Shown here: positions 7,926 through 15,467 of the stretch, piece by piece
How the letters are laid out: every line of letters starts with the position of its first letter
Position numbering within the stretch: position 1 is the stretch's first letter
NCBI GenBank assembly: GCA_016193045.1
Contig: JACPSW010000014.1
Span: 1 to 37,529, forward strand
Source: Candidatus Rokuibacteriota bacterium
GTDB lineage: Bacteria; Methylomirabilota; Methylomirabilia; Rokubacteriales; CSP1-6
Direction of reading: 5' to 3'
Length of the DNA: 37,529 bases
Program-made: the position numbers and the translations under genes
The notes under the pieces: generated by a model
Told to the model about the DNA's origin: nothing
Databases searched by the model: none
The model's input: the letters and a program-made list of their open reading frames with translations, nothing else

Positions 7926-8297
7926 GTGGCCAGACCGGTGAGCGTGACGTTGCTCGAGAATCTGCGGCACGAAGTGCGGGTCGGTCGGCACGTGCTGGTG
8001 GCCGACGAGCCGCCCGAGATGGGCGGGGACGACGCGGGCCCGTCGCCCTACGAGCTGCTGCTGGCGGCGCTGGGCTCCTGAACCTCCATCACGGTCTTGC
8101 TGTACGCAAGACGCAAGGGCTGGACCGTGGACCGGGTGGAGGTCAAGCTCACCCATGCCAAGCCTCGCATCGAGCTGGAGCTGCTCCTCGGCGGGGACCT
8201 CACCGCCGAGCAGGAGTCACGGCTCAGGGAGGTCGCGGACCGCTGCCCCGTCCACCGGGCGCTGAAGGGAGAGGTCGAGATCAGCGAAACGCGCTGA
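7926..8297 (+). CDS. OsmC-like selenoprotein (in-frame TGA at codon 52 read as Sec)
   Basis: 123 aa from GTG 7926 with GAGGAGG 8 nt upstream, to TGA 8295-8297. The frame is interrupted only by TGA at 8079-8081, after LLLAALGS. OsmC/Ohr proteins have the peroxidatic Cys exactly there (GSC), and homology resumes at once ([14 protein letters not shown]) through to the second redox residue, Cys107 in DRCPVHRAL. Read as selenocysteine, the protein is complete, a thiol (selenol) peroxidase that reduces hydroperoxides. A SECIS-like hairpin follows the TGA. OsmC-like selenoproteins are known from metagenomic surveys. Gene callers would give a spurious N-terminal fragment and a second frame at 8097. 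The 3' end overlaps the convergent LLM gene by 17 nt. Confidence 0.85.
8094..8112 (+). promoter_or_regulatory. Bacterial SECIS-like hairpin for the OsmC-like gene
   Basis: GTCTTGC (8094-8100) pairs perfectly with GCAAGAC (8106-8112) around loop TGTAC. The loop begins 19 nt after the TGA and has G as its second base. This fits the published general rule for bacterial SECIS elements: 16-37 nt between UGA and loop, and a G among the first two loop bases. It lies inside the coding region, as bacterial SECIS elements do. Confidence 0.75.
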
Positions 8298-9273
8298 GGG
8301 TGAAGTCGATTTCCTGCGGGGTCAGATTCGGGCGCAGGAAGAGGATCGGCAGCGCGGCGCCGGCCTCGTACCAGGGCTCGAGCCGGGCACGGCACTGCTC
8401 CGGCGTCCCAAAGATCGTGAGCTGCTCGAGCAGCGTGTCGGCTTCCGGGGGGACCACCGCCGAATCCCGGGTGGGGTTGGCGGCGATGACCGCCTTCACT
8501 TCCTTCTCGAATCCTCCGCGCCCCAGCGTCCTCGGGTAGAGCGGCCCCATGGTCGTCAGGTAAAAGGCGAGAAACCACGCGGCCCCGTGTCGCGCTTCCG
8601 CGGGGTTGTCGGCGACCACCGTCGGCACCGTCGGGTAGATGAGGGGGAGCCGGTCGGGGTTCGAGGTCCTCGAGGCGCCTTCCTTCATCAGGGCGACTCC
8701 GGTCGATAGGCGACCGCGCGGGTAGAGGAACGGGAGCCAGCCGTCGGCCAGCTCCCCCGCGAGGCGGACCGTCTCGTCGGCCAGCCCGGCCAAGTAAACG
8801 GGGAGATTCGGCGCGGGAGGGAGGTTCAGCCGGAGCGGACGGGCCCCGGTGGAGCCGGCCAGGGGGATCCTCTCGCCCTTGAGCAGCGCCCGGACCTGCG
8901 TCACCACCTTCCGGATCTGTTTGACGGGCGCGTCCCAGGGGACGTCGTGGAGCCCTTCGGCGAGCTGCTGCGTGCTGGCCCCGAGGCCGAGGATGAACCG
9001 GCCGCCGGACATGGCATCCAGCGTGGAGGCGGCCATGGCGAGGGTGGCGGCGCTCCGTCCCCACACGCCCAGGATGCCCGACCCGAAGCGGATCCTCTGT
9101 GTGCGCGTCGCCACCTCGGCGAGCATCACGCTCGTGTCGTGGGCCCAGGTTTCCGGAAGGAAAAGGGCCTCGTAACCCAGGCGATCGGCCGTGGTGGCGA
9201 TGTGGAGGATCGTCTCCCGCCGGGTCTCGAGCGGCATCACCGACACCCCGAGCGGGCGCGACCCGGCGCTCAT
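8281..9273 (-). CDS. LLM-class flavin-dependent oxidoreductase (F420-type)
   Basis: 330 aa from ATG 9273; a GTG at 9279 is also in frame and lies just after the stop of the RAM-domain gene. This is a luciferase-like TIM barrel that uses FMN or F420. Recognisable segments are DRLGYEALFLPETW, RIRFGSGILGVWGR, TLDAMSGGRFILGLG, LPVYLAGL, LAGELADGWLP, and the C-terminal FGTPEQCRARL. The F420 preference is inferred from the family branch common in Rokubacteria and actinobacteria; the substrate is unknown. It follows the RAM-domain gene by a few bases on the same strand, so they are likely co-transcribed. Confidence 0.88.
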   Translation of the reverse strand: MSAGSRPLGVSVMPLETRRETILHIATTADRLGYEALFLPETWAHDTSVMLAEVATRTQRIRFGSGILGVWGRSAATLAMAASTLDAMSGGRFILGLGASTQQLAEGLHDVPWDAPVKQIRKVVTQVRALLKGERIPLAGSTGARPLRLNLPPAPNLPVYLAGLADETVRLAGELADGWLPFLYPRGRLSTGVALMKEGASRTSNPDRLPLIYPTVPTVVADNPAEARHGAAWFLAFYLTTMGPLYPRTLGRGGFEKEVKAVIAANPTRDSAVVPPEADTLLEQLTIFGTPEQCRARLEPWYEAGAALPILFLRPNLTPQEIDFTLSAFR

Positions 9274-9283
9274 CGGCACGACC

Positions 9284-9529
9284 CTAGCCGAGGGAGATGG
9301 CCACGCACGTCGTGGTCCGCGTCACACCGTCCACGACGCCGATGCTCTCCGTCACGAGTTGGCCGATGGAGTCCAGGTTCGGCCCCTCGAGGACCGCGAT
9401 GAAGTCGTAGGGACCGGTCACGGCGTCCATGGAGAGGACGCTCGTCTTGCCGCCCTTGATCTTGGAGAGCACCTTCTTCACCCCTTTGGTCTTTCCCGCC
9501 GTGGTCTCGATCAGCACGTAGGCCTTCAT
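9284..9529 (-). CDS. Stand-alone Lrp/AsnC ligand-binding (RAM) domain protein
   Basis: 81 aa from ATG 9529; this start is preferred over ATG 9535 because AAAGGAG then stands 6 nt away instead of abutting. The protein is only the alpha-beta RAM domain (KAYVLIETTAGK ... VTGPYDFIAVLEG ... IGVVDGVTRTTTCVAI), without the helix-turn-helix of full Lrp/AsnC regulators. Such stand-alone RAM proteins oligomerise and bind amino acids or related effectors. It could sense a metabolite and modulate a partner protein. The next gene downstream is the LLM oxidoreductase. Confidence 0.85.
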   Translation of the reverse strand: MKAYVLIETTAGKTKGVKKVLSKIKGGKTSVLSMDAVTGPYDFIAVLEGPNLDSIGQLVTESIGVVDGVTRTTTCVAISLG

Positions 9530-9542
9530 GGACATCTCCTTT

Positions 9543-9595
9543 CCCCCCTCACCTTAATCCTCTCCCCCTCGGGGGGAGAGGGCAGGGTGGGGGGC
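9543..9595. repeat. CCCCCTCACCTT hairpin repeat, copy R1
   Basis: Imperfect palindrome between the creatininase stop and the RAM-domain start: CCCCCTCACCTTAATCCTCT, a C run, then the complementary arm ending in AGGGTGGGGGG. The core stem pairs 9559-9568 with 9571-9581. It matches R2 at 29766-29819 arm for arm. Both lie just downstream of a minus-strand stop codon, so a terminator or mRNA-stabiliser role is plausible. Confidence 0.7.
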
Positions 9596-9596
9596 C

Positions 9597-10514
9597 TTAG
9601 CCCAGGAGCCAGTAGGCAGCCAGCCCGGCGGCCGATGCGCCGGCGGCGAGTGCCCACCAGAAATTGGTCCGAAAGAACGGGATCGAGAAGAAGGGGGAGC
9701 GGTGCGCTCCCGGGGAGAGCCGGCCGTCGAGGAAACCGTGGACCAGCTCCATGGCGGCCTCGGCGAGGACCTCGCTCGAGGCGCGGGCGAAGGCGGGATC
9801 TCCCAGGGCGGGGTGACCGACGTAACCCTGGCCGCCGTTTTTGAGGGGGTAGTTGGGCCTGAGGCGCTCGATGGGGCGATAGCGGGCGGGCGGTAGGTCC
9901 TTGTAGCCGTCGTCCACGAGGTCGGGGCGGAGGAGCAGCATCATCGACGTTTCCCACCACCCGCCATGAGCGTCTTCGGAGAACGCTTCCCGCTCGGTGT
10001 CGGTGAGCGCGCGCCCGAGCGCCGCTTCGACCCGCGGCAGGTACTTCCCGCGGAGGAATTCCCAGGCCAGGTGGCCGGTGAAGGAGGCCATCACGATGCC
10101 GTGCTTCCGGGAGACCCTCCGCGCCGCCTCTTCGAGGGCGACCACATGGCCGGGGCCGGCGTGGCCGTTGGCGACCAGGATGTAGCGGAAGCCGGCCCGT
10201 GCCAGGGCGCTGCCGTAGTCCACGAGGGCATCGCGCACGACCCGCTGGCGGACGTTTACCGTCCCCACGTCGTCGAAGGTGAAGCTCCCCAGGTAGAGCG
10301 GTGGGGCCAGCACGACCTGCCAGCCCGGCCGCTCGGCCGCGATGCGCTCGGCGAGCGTGCGCGCGAAGTGCTGGGCGGTGAACGCGTCCACCCCCAGGGG
10401 GAGATGGGGGCCGTGTTGCTCGAGCGGACTCATGGTGATGATCACCGCCGTCCGCTCCCGGTCCAGGGTGTCGAGGGCGGGGGTGGACAGCTCTTCGAGC
10501 TTGTGGATGCTCAA
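9597..10514 (-). CDS. Creatininase family amidohydrolase with C-terminal membrane helix
   Basis: 305 aa from TTG 10514, which overlaps the acyltransferase stop as TTGA; GGGAG stands 6 nt upstream. Homology begins right there (SIHKLEELSTPALDTLDRE). Metal ligands of the creatininase fold are present: SPLEQHGPHLPLGVDAF (Glu, His, Asp), NGHAGPGHVVALEEA, and DAHGGWWETS (His and Glu). Members hydrolyse cyclic amides such as creatinine, or 3-amino-formylamino compounds. Unusually, the last 26 residues form a hydrophobic segment (NFWWALAAGASAAGLAAYWL) that looks like a tail anchor, so the enzyme may sit at the membrane. The substrate is unknown. Confidence 0.88.
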   Translation of the reverse strand: MSIHKLEELSTPALDTLDRERTAVIITMSPLEQHGPHLPLGVDAFTAQHFARTLAERIAAERPGWQVVLAPPLYLGSFTFDDVGTVNVRQRVVRDALVDYGSALARAGFRYILVANGHAGPGHVVALEEAARRVSRKHGIVMASFTGHLAWEFLRGKYLPRVEAALGRALTDTEREAFSEDAHGGWWETSMMLLLRPDLVDDGYKDLPPARYRPIERLRPNYPLKNGGQGYVGHPALGDPAFARASSEVLAEAAMELVHGFLDGRLSPGAHRSPFFSIPFFRTNFWWALAAGASAAGLAAYWLLG

Positions 10515-11884
10515 AAGGAACTCCCGTGGGTGGCGCTGAGATAATCGGTCTTCGCGCGCTCCAGCTCGTCCAGGATCTCTCCCCGGTGGCCGAGGAGGCG
10601 GCGGGCCGCGTGGTTCCGGGTGAGAGAGACGATGCCGAATCGCAGCCGATCCCGGAAGCCGGCGAGCCCGCCCAGATAGCGGTAGGCGAGGAGCCCGCTG
10701 ACGGGCAGGGACACCAGGAAGAGCGCCGCGATCCACAGGTTGGTCAGTCGCCAGACGATCCAGGTCTCGATCGCCCAGAAGAGCGGAAAGAGCACGATGC
10801 CCGAGAGGAGGCGGGCCGTGGCGTAGTCGGTTTCCTTGCTGGTCAGGTTGCGCGCGATCCAGCGCGGGACGTAATAGGGGAGCGCGTTGACCGCCGCGCC
10901 GTAGGCGAAGACGGGCAGCCCCACGAGCCCGAGCCCCGAGGCGCGGAGTCTCCGGTGAAGGGGGGCTACGCGCAGCCGCGACTGGACGGCCTGGTCCTTG
11001 ATCCGGTACTCCGCCAGGAGGGCCTTGTACTCCTGGATCCTCTGCCAGAGGCGCTCGACGCGCTGCGGATCGCGCTCCTTGAAATAATGGACGGCGGCCA
11101 CGATGGCGCGCGTGAGGCGCATCACGTCGATCTGCTTGGGCGAGAGCCCGCGCTCCTCCTGGAGCTCGCGAACCAGATCGCCGCGGAAGAGTGCTTCCAC
11201 GTCGCGCACCAGATCGTCGGCGTCGATCCGCTCCACGTGGATGACCTGGGCCTCCATCGCCCACTGGATCGCGGTCGTCAGCGCGTCCACGGCCTTGCGG
11301 GGGTCCTCCCGGTAATGGTCGAGGTAGGGCTGGAACTCGATGGGCTCGCCGAAGGTCACCAGCACCCGGCCCCTGAACGACTTCCTCGCCTCGAACGTCA
11401 ACCCGACGGCAATGAGGGCGAGCCCCAGCTTCCCCCCGTGGCGGGCCTCGGCCTCCAGCGCGATCCGCGCCGCGCCCGTCTTGATCCGCTGGACGCGGCG
11501 CTCGGCGTGGGTCGTCCCTTCTGGGTAGATGCCGATCAGGTGGCCCTCCCCCAGGGCGCTGAAGCACGCCTCGAAGGTCGCCACGTTCTTGTCCATCTTG
11601 TCGGGATCGTCCTGCCGGCGATAGACGGGAATGACGCCGCACGCGCGCAAGAAGCGGGCGAGGAACGGGTTCCTGAAGAGCGCCGCGGTGGCCATGTAGT
11701 GGACCTTGCGCGGAACCACGGCGCCCACGAGGAGCGAGTCGATCAGGTTGTTGGGGTGGTTGATGCAGAGGAGGACGGGCCCCTCGCGCGGCACGCGCTC
11801 CGGGTGGCGGACCTCCACGGCCTTGAAGAAGAACCAGATCCAGAAGCGGCCGACGAACCGGACGAAGGCGTAGAGGGGGCCCAC
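10511..11884 (-). CDS. PlsC-type 1-acylglycerol-3-phosphate acyltransferase-like protein
   Basis: 457 aa from GTG 11884 (GPLYAFVRFVGRFW), 8 nt after the preceding stop. The acyltransferase domain covers about 1-230: motif I NHPNNLIDSLLV (HxxxxD), a middle block CGVIPVYRR, and motif III GIYPEGTTH (EGT). A helical region then leads to a C-terminal membrane part with several hydrophobic stretches (LVGLPVFAYGAAVNALPYYV, IVLFPLFWAIETWIVW, IAALFLVSLPVSGLLAYRYL). It is longer than plain PlsC (about 240 aa) and resembles bacterial glycerol-3-phosphate/acyltransferase-like membrane proteins. Expected role is acyl transfer in phospholipid synthesis. The stop overlaps the creatininase start. Confidence 0.85.
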   Translation of the reverse strand: MGPLYAFVRFVGRFWIWFFFKAVEVRHPERVPREGPVLLCINHPNNLIDSLLVGAVVPRKVHYMATAALFRNPFLARFLRACGVIPVYRRQDDPDKMDKNVATFEACFSALGEGHLIGIYPEGTTHAERRVQRIKTGAARIALEAEARHGGKLGLALIAVGLTFEARKSFRGRVLVTFGEPIEFQPYLDHYREDPRKAVDALTTAIQWAMEAQVIHVERIDADDLVRDVEALFRGDLVRELQEERGLSPKQIDVMRLTRAIVAAVHYFKERDPQRVERLWQRIQEYKALLAEYRIKDQAVQSRLRVAPLHRRLRASGLGLVGLPVFAYGAAVNALPYYVPRWIARNLTSKETDYATARLLSGIVLFPLFWAIETWIVWRLTNLWIAALFLVSLPVSGLLAYRYLGGLAGFRDRLRFGIVSLTRNHAARRLLGHRGEILDELERAKTDYLSATHGSSF

Positions 11885-11892
11885 GGGGTGGA

Positions 11893-12312
11893 CTACCGGG
11901 CCAGGAAGCGCTTGAGAGTGGAGGCGAACCAGGTCGGGCGCTCCACGGCCTTCTTGCCGAGGAAGTCCAGGCGCGTGCCGCGCTCGGCCGCGCGATTCCG
12001 GGGATCGAAGCGGGCGATGATGGTCGTGGACTGGGACCCGGCCTTGACCCGCAGCCGCTCGCCCAGGCTCTCGTCGCCGAGGCGGGAGACGATCACGTAG
12101 AAGCCCTCGCCGTCGGTCTCCGCCAGGTACGAGAACCCGGTCTTCTCTCGGATCGCCTCGACGGTGACTCCTCGCAGCGGCGCGCCCTTGACGTCCTTCA
12201 CGTAGCCCAGTACGACATAACGGTAGTAGACCTCGTGCTCGGCCGCCGCCGGGGATGCGAGCGCGAGGCCGGCGACACAAAACGCCAGCGCTCGCGCCGA
12301 CTTGCCTGTCAC
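11893..12312 (-). CDS. Secreted carboxypeptidase-regulatory-like domain protein
   Basis: 139 aa with an N-terminal signal peptide (basic n-region TGKSAR, hydrophobic core ALAFCVAGLALA, cleavage after SPAAA). The mature part is a single beta-sandwich of the carboxypeptidase regulatory-like (CarboxypepD_reg) type: VLGYVKDVKGAPLRGVTVEA, then ETDGEGFYVIVSRLG. The tail is basic, GKKAVERPTWFASTLKRFLA. No catalytic residues are seen. It probably acts in the periplasm or cell envelope, and lies 8 nt upstream of the acyltransferase on the same strand. The specific role is unknown. Confidence 0.75.
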   Translation of the reverse strand: MTGKSARALAFCVAGLALASPAAAEHEVYYRYVVLGYVKDVKGAPLRGVTVEAIREKTGFSYLAETDGEGFYVIVSRLGDESLGERLRVKAGSQSTTIIARFDPRNRAAERGTRLDFLGKKAVERPTWFASTLKRFLAR

Positions 12313-12357
12313 GGCGTCAGTGTAGGGGCCGGGCGGAGGGATGTCAAGGCGGCGAGG

Positions 12358-12618
12358 TTACCGGAGCGGCTTGAATCTTATGACGACGTTCCAGCTGTCG
12401 GTCCCGACTTTTTCGACGGTCTTCTCCATGATCAGGATCTTTCCCCGGCGCGCCGCGGACATGATCCGCCTCAGGTCGATCGCGAATTCTTCGGTGGAAG
12501 ACGGGTTATCGTATCGCCTCCTGCACGTGAAGCTTCCGTCCGGGTTGAAGACCACCGAATGGCTGATCCGCTGGATCTGGTTCTGGATCTTTTGGACTTC
12601 TTCAAAGTCGAAGTGCAT
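12358..12618 (-). CDS. Hypothetical protein, 86 aa
   Basis: ATG 12618 (MHFDFEEVQKIQNQIQRISH), with GTG 12621 directly before it as an alternative. I recognise no family. The sequence is mixed alpha/beta: an amphipathic first helix, the strand SVVFNPDGSFTCRRRYD, the helix EEFAIDLRRIMSAARRG, then KILIMEKTVEKVGTDSWNVVIRFKPL. It is soluble and has no signal peptide. It is divergent from the gene at 12654; the 35-nt gap holds TATGAT (minus) overlapping TATCAT (plus), so both could start from one bidirectional -10 region. Composition fits the flanks, and the frame has no better competitor on the other strand. Confidence 0.6.
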   Translation of the reverse strand: MHFDFEEVQKIQNQIQRISHSVVFNPDGSFTCRRRYDNPSSTEEFAIDLRRIMSAARRGKILIMEKTVEKVGTDSWNVVIRFKPLR

Positions 12619-12653
12619 CACTCGAAGTGTATCATAGGGGCGGGGAAACGATC

Positions 12654-13058
12654 ATGACCACGGCGGACGGGCTGAACGAGCTCCTGGAGGCGGAGCGGGC
12701 CGGTGTGGAGACGCTTTCGCGGCTCTTGCCCGAGGCGCGCACCGCCGAGATGCGGGAACTCTTCGAGCGAGTCAGGGACGACGAGGCCTGGTCGTGCGCC
12801 GGGCTGGCCCGGTCGATCAAGGCACTCGGCGGGGCCCTGTCAGGGAAGAAAGGGGACTTCGCCGAGAAGGTGATGGCCGAGCCCACGCTTGCCGCCCGGC
12901 TCAAGCTTCTGAACCGGGGTCAGATGTGGGTCGTCAAGCGGCTCGACGCCCTCCTGGGCGAGACGCTCCCGGCGCCGGTCGGCGAGTTTCTCGCGGAGAT
13001 GAAGGCCCGCCACCTCGCCAACATCGCCGCCTGCGACAAACTGGTGGAGTCCCTCTAA
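12654..13058 (+). CDS. Ferritin-like helical protein (DUF6306-like)
   Basis: 134 aa from ATG 12654 (TTADGLNELLEAERAGVETL), with GGGGAAACG upstream. The protein is all alpha. Acidic helices carry Glu and Asp at ferritin-like spacing (LLEAERAGVE, ELFERVRDDEAWSCAGL, EMKARHLANIAACDKLVESL), and KALGGALSGKKGDF forms the middle loop. It resembles small DUF6306-type proteins related to the ferritin-like four-helix bundle. I name the family with moderate confidence; metal binding is inference. It ends 11 nt before the convergent ATPase gene. Confidence 0.7.
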   Translation: MTTADGLNELLEAERAGVETLSRLLPEARTAEMRELFERVRDDEAWSCAGLARSIKALGGALSGKKGDFAEKVMAEPTLAARLKLLNRGQMWVVKRLDALLGETLPAPVGEFLAEMKARHLANIAACDKLVESL

Positions 13059-13069
13059 CGCCGTGCGCC

Positions 13070-15076
13070 TCAGCGGCTACCGCTGAGCGCTCCGCTTCTC
13101 GCGTGGTCGATGGGGATCACTGACCCCGGAGGAGACGAAGTCGCCCTGCCCCGGACCTGTCGAATGAGTTCCCGGTCGATCTCCTGGAGCTGCTTGGAGT
13201 AGCCCACGAAGAGCGCCAGGTCGCAAAGATTGTTTATCTCCCGCGGAGTCCCATGGGTGAGGGCGAAGATCAACTTCACGGCTTCATCGGTGAACAGGCG
13301 CCGGGGCTGGCCGGCCCTCCCGACTCGATGCGCGATGTAACTGGCCGTGTGCTCGTAGTCCAGCCGATCCAGATGACATCGAATCGTGATCCGCTGATCC
13401 AGGGGGGGCATTCGGCGGATCTTGTTCCTCAGCTCCGGGGTGCCGATGAGGACAAGCGTGACCAGGAATCGCTCATCCAGCTGGAAATTCAGCAAGAGGC
13501 GCAGTTCCTCGAGAATCGCGTCCTCCTCGATCAGTTGCGCCTCATCCACGACGACGACGTTGTCGCGGCCCGCTCTGAAGTTCTTATAGAAGAGGTCGTT
13601 GAGCATGTGGATGAGCTCGAACTTGCTGGTCTCCGGCGTGTCCACTCCCATCTGGTAGAGAAGCTCGCGGAGGAAGTCCGTGGCGTTCCACGACGGATTC
13701 ACCAGAAGCCCCACCTCGTAGCGCTGGGGCTCCAGGCGCTGGAGCATCGCGCGCGCCACCGTGGTCTTGCCGCAGCCATATTCTCCGGTGAGCATGGCTG
13801 CGCCCTTCCGATGCTTCACCGCGTACACCAAGCGGGTGAGCGCCTCCTCGTACCCGGGTGAGAGATAGAGGAATTTCGGGTTCGGCGAGTTTTCAAACGG
13901 CGCTTCCTTGAACCCCCAGTACGCTTCGCTCGTGGTGGCCAGGGGCGGAGGAGTATGGACGCCCGGGGGCAGGGCAACCGGCGTCGGTGGTGGCGGCTCA
14001 GCGGGGACCGGCATGGCGGTCGTAGGCTGTGGCTCGTCGGGTGTCCTCGCCGCGCTCTCGGTGGGCGCCGGCGCGGTGAGAGCGCTTCGCCTACGGGCGA
14101 GCCTGGGGGGACGTCGTACCGTTCGCGTGGGGCCATGGCCTCGCCGCCGGGTCAGTAGATCGATCCCTACGCCAGCCGCGGCGAGCAGCAAGAGCGCGAC
14201 GAGCCCAAGTCCCACGAGATGCAGTCTGAACACCCGATCGGCCTCACCGAAGACCGTGGTCTGGGGCAGTGCGATGATCACCGTCGCATCACCAGCGCGC
14301 TCCGCGTCGCGCAGGAGCGGAGCGAACACCAAGAGGCTTGGCAGACTGTCCAGCCCGAGACCTTCGGCCGCTCCTTCACCCCGGGCGAGGATCACTTGCC
14401 TGATCGGCTCATCCAGCACCTTGCCGATCCACTCTTCGGGCTCAGGATGGTGGGCCAAGATCACTCCGGTTCGATCGACGATCGCGAGCGAGGCCTCGCC
14501 CAGCGGCGTCTCCACCAGGGGCCGGGCGAGCCATGTCAAGTCCAGCCCTACGACCAGGACCGCGCGCACCATGCCCGCATCATCCGCTGAGGGGGCGGAA
14601 AGGGAGACCGTTGCCTTGCCGCTGGTCCGATCGATCGTGTACTGGCCGAGGACGGCGCCCCCCGTTTCCACGCTACGCTGGACGTCGGCGGGGTCGACAA
14701 CGCTGGCCGCGGCTTCGGGCGATCTGCCCGCGCAAAAGATTTCGCCGCTTGGCTTGGTGGCCACCAGGTCGAGGTACTGGGGGAAGCTCTTCAGGATACG
14801 GGCGAACGGCGGAGTGCAGCCCCTGGCGTCGTGCGCTTGGACCTCGGGCCACTGCGCCACGCCCATGACGAACTGGTGAGCGCTCTCGATGAGGCGCTCC
14901 TGGTCCCTTGCGACCGACTGCACAACCTGCGAGGCGCTTCGCTGCGCCGTGGTCGCCGCCTCTTGTCGTGCTTCAGCCCGCGTGCGGAGCGTCCAGCTCC
15001 CCAGGGCCGCGAGGGTGGCGAACACCAGCAGGAGGAGGAGCCACGGCGCCAGGCGGGATGCCAGGGGAGGCCGCAT
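13070..15076 (-). CDS. Membrane Cache-like sensor fused to ExeA-type AAA+ ATPase
   Basis: 668 aa, start ATG 15076. Order of parts: membrane helix about 10-28 (APWLLLLLVFATLAALGSW); periplasmic double-Cache/PDC-like region about 35-280 with FPQYLDLVATKPSGEIFCAG and ASLAIVDRTGVILAHHPEPE; second membrane helix near 285-305 (LVGLGLVALLLLAAAGVGI); Pro/Thr-rich linker about 320-380; then an ExeA/GspA-like ATPase starting YWGFKEAPFENSPNPKFLYL. This has Walker A GEYGCGKTT, Walker B NVVVVDEAQ and a sensor-like LIGTPELR. ExeA proteins usually have the ATPase at the N terminus and a peptidoglycan-binding tail; here the order is reversed and the outer domain is a small-molecule sensor. A GATAAT box lies just upstream of the ATG. 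Confidence 0.85.
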   Translation of the reverse strand: MRPPLASRLAPWLLLLLVFATLAALGSWTLRTRAEARQEAATTAQRSASQVVQSVARDQERLIESAHQFVMGVAQWPEVQAHDARGCTPPFARILKSFPQYLDLVATKPSGEIFCAGRSPEAAASVVDPADVQRSVETGGAVLGQYTIDRTSGKATVSLSAPSADDAGMVRAVLVVGLDLTWLARPLVETPLGEASLAIVDRTGVILAHHPEPEEWIGKVLDEPIRQVILARGEGAAEGLGLDSLPSLLVFAPLLRDAERAGDATVIIALPQTTVFGEADRVFRLHLVGLGLVALLLLAAAGVGIDLLTRRRGHGPTRTVRRPPRLARRRSALTAPAPTESAARTPDEPQPTTAMPVPAEPPPPTPVALPPGVHTPPPLATTSEAYWGFKEAPFENSPNPKFLYLSPGYEEALTRLVYAVKHRKGAAMLTGEYGCGKTTVARAMLQRLEPQRYEVGLLVNPSWNATDFLRELLYQMGVDTPETSKFELIHMLNDLFYKNFRAGRDNVVVVDEAQLIEEDAILEELRLLLNFQLDERFLVTLVLIGTPELRNKIRRMPPLDQRITIRCHLDRLDYEHTASYIAHRVGRAGQPRRLFTDEAVKLIFALTHGTPREINNLCDLALFVGYSKQLQEIDRELIRQVRGRATSSPPGSVIPIDHARSGALSGSR

Positions 15077-15120
15077 ACGCCACCCATTATCACGCGCCTC
15101 GGCGGGAAAGAAGAAATTTT

Positions 15121-15465
15121 TCAGGCGAGGAGCCGCTTCAGGAGGCCACGATGGCAGCGGGATTCATAGGGGCAGGCGCACAGGAGGGTCACGCGGCCTC
15201 TCTTCGCGAGCGCTTTCAACTCGCGGAGCCGAGCGCGGGCGGCAGGCTTCTTGAGGCCAGCCAGGTAGCGGCGACGGAATTCCGGCCAGGACGTGAGCTT
15301 TCTTGACTTCCACGCCCTGATGAGGGGGATCTCGGCGCCGAGCTCTTTCAGCCAGCGATCCACCCGGCTCTTCTTGATGCCCCGAGGCCAGAGGCGCATG
15401 ACGAGAACACGCATCCCGTCTCCGGGCGACGGGGGATCGTACACACGCTTCGTCCTGACGCTCAT
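15121..15465 (-). CDS. DUF488 family protein
   Basis: 114 aa from ATG 15465, two bases after the helicase stop, with CGGAG 6 nt upstream. Typical DUF488 layout: VRTKRVYDPPSPGDGMRVLV, MRLWPRGIKKSRVDRWLKEL, WPEFRRRYLAGL, and the C-terminal VTLLCACPYESRCHRGLL with conserved Cys and His. Function is not established. Its position as the last gene of the restriction/helicase run is the only context clue. Confidence 0.85.
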   Translation of the reverse strand: MSVRTKRVYDPPSPGDGMRVLVMRLWPRGIKKSRVDRWLKELGAEIPLIRAWKSRKLTSWPEFRRRYLAGLKKPAARARLRELKALAKRGRVTLLCACPYESRCHRGLLKRLLA

Positions 15466-15467
15466 CG

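Noticed and set aside
8079..8081. OsmC-like gene as a pseudogene broken by a nonsense mutation
   Set aside because: The TGA falls exactly on the catalytic Cys position, the rest of the frame is intact, a SECIS-like hairpin follows, and a second Sec gene occurs in the window.
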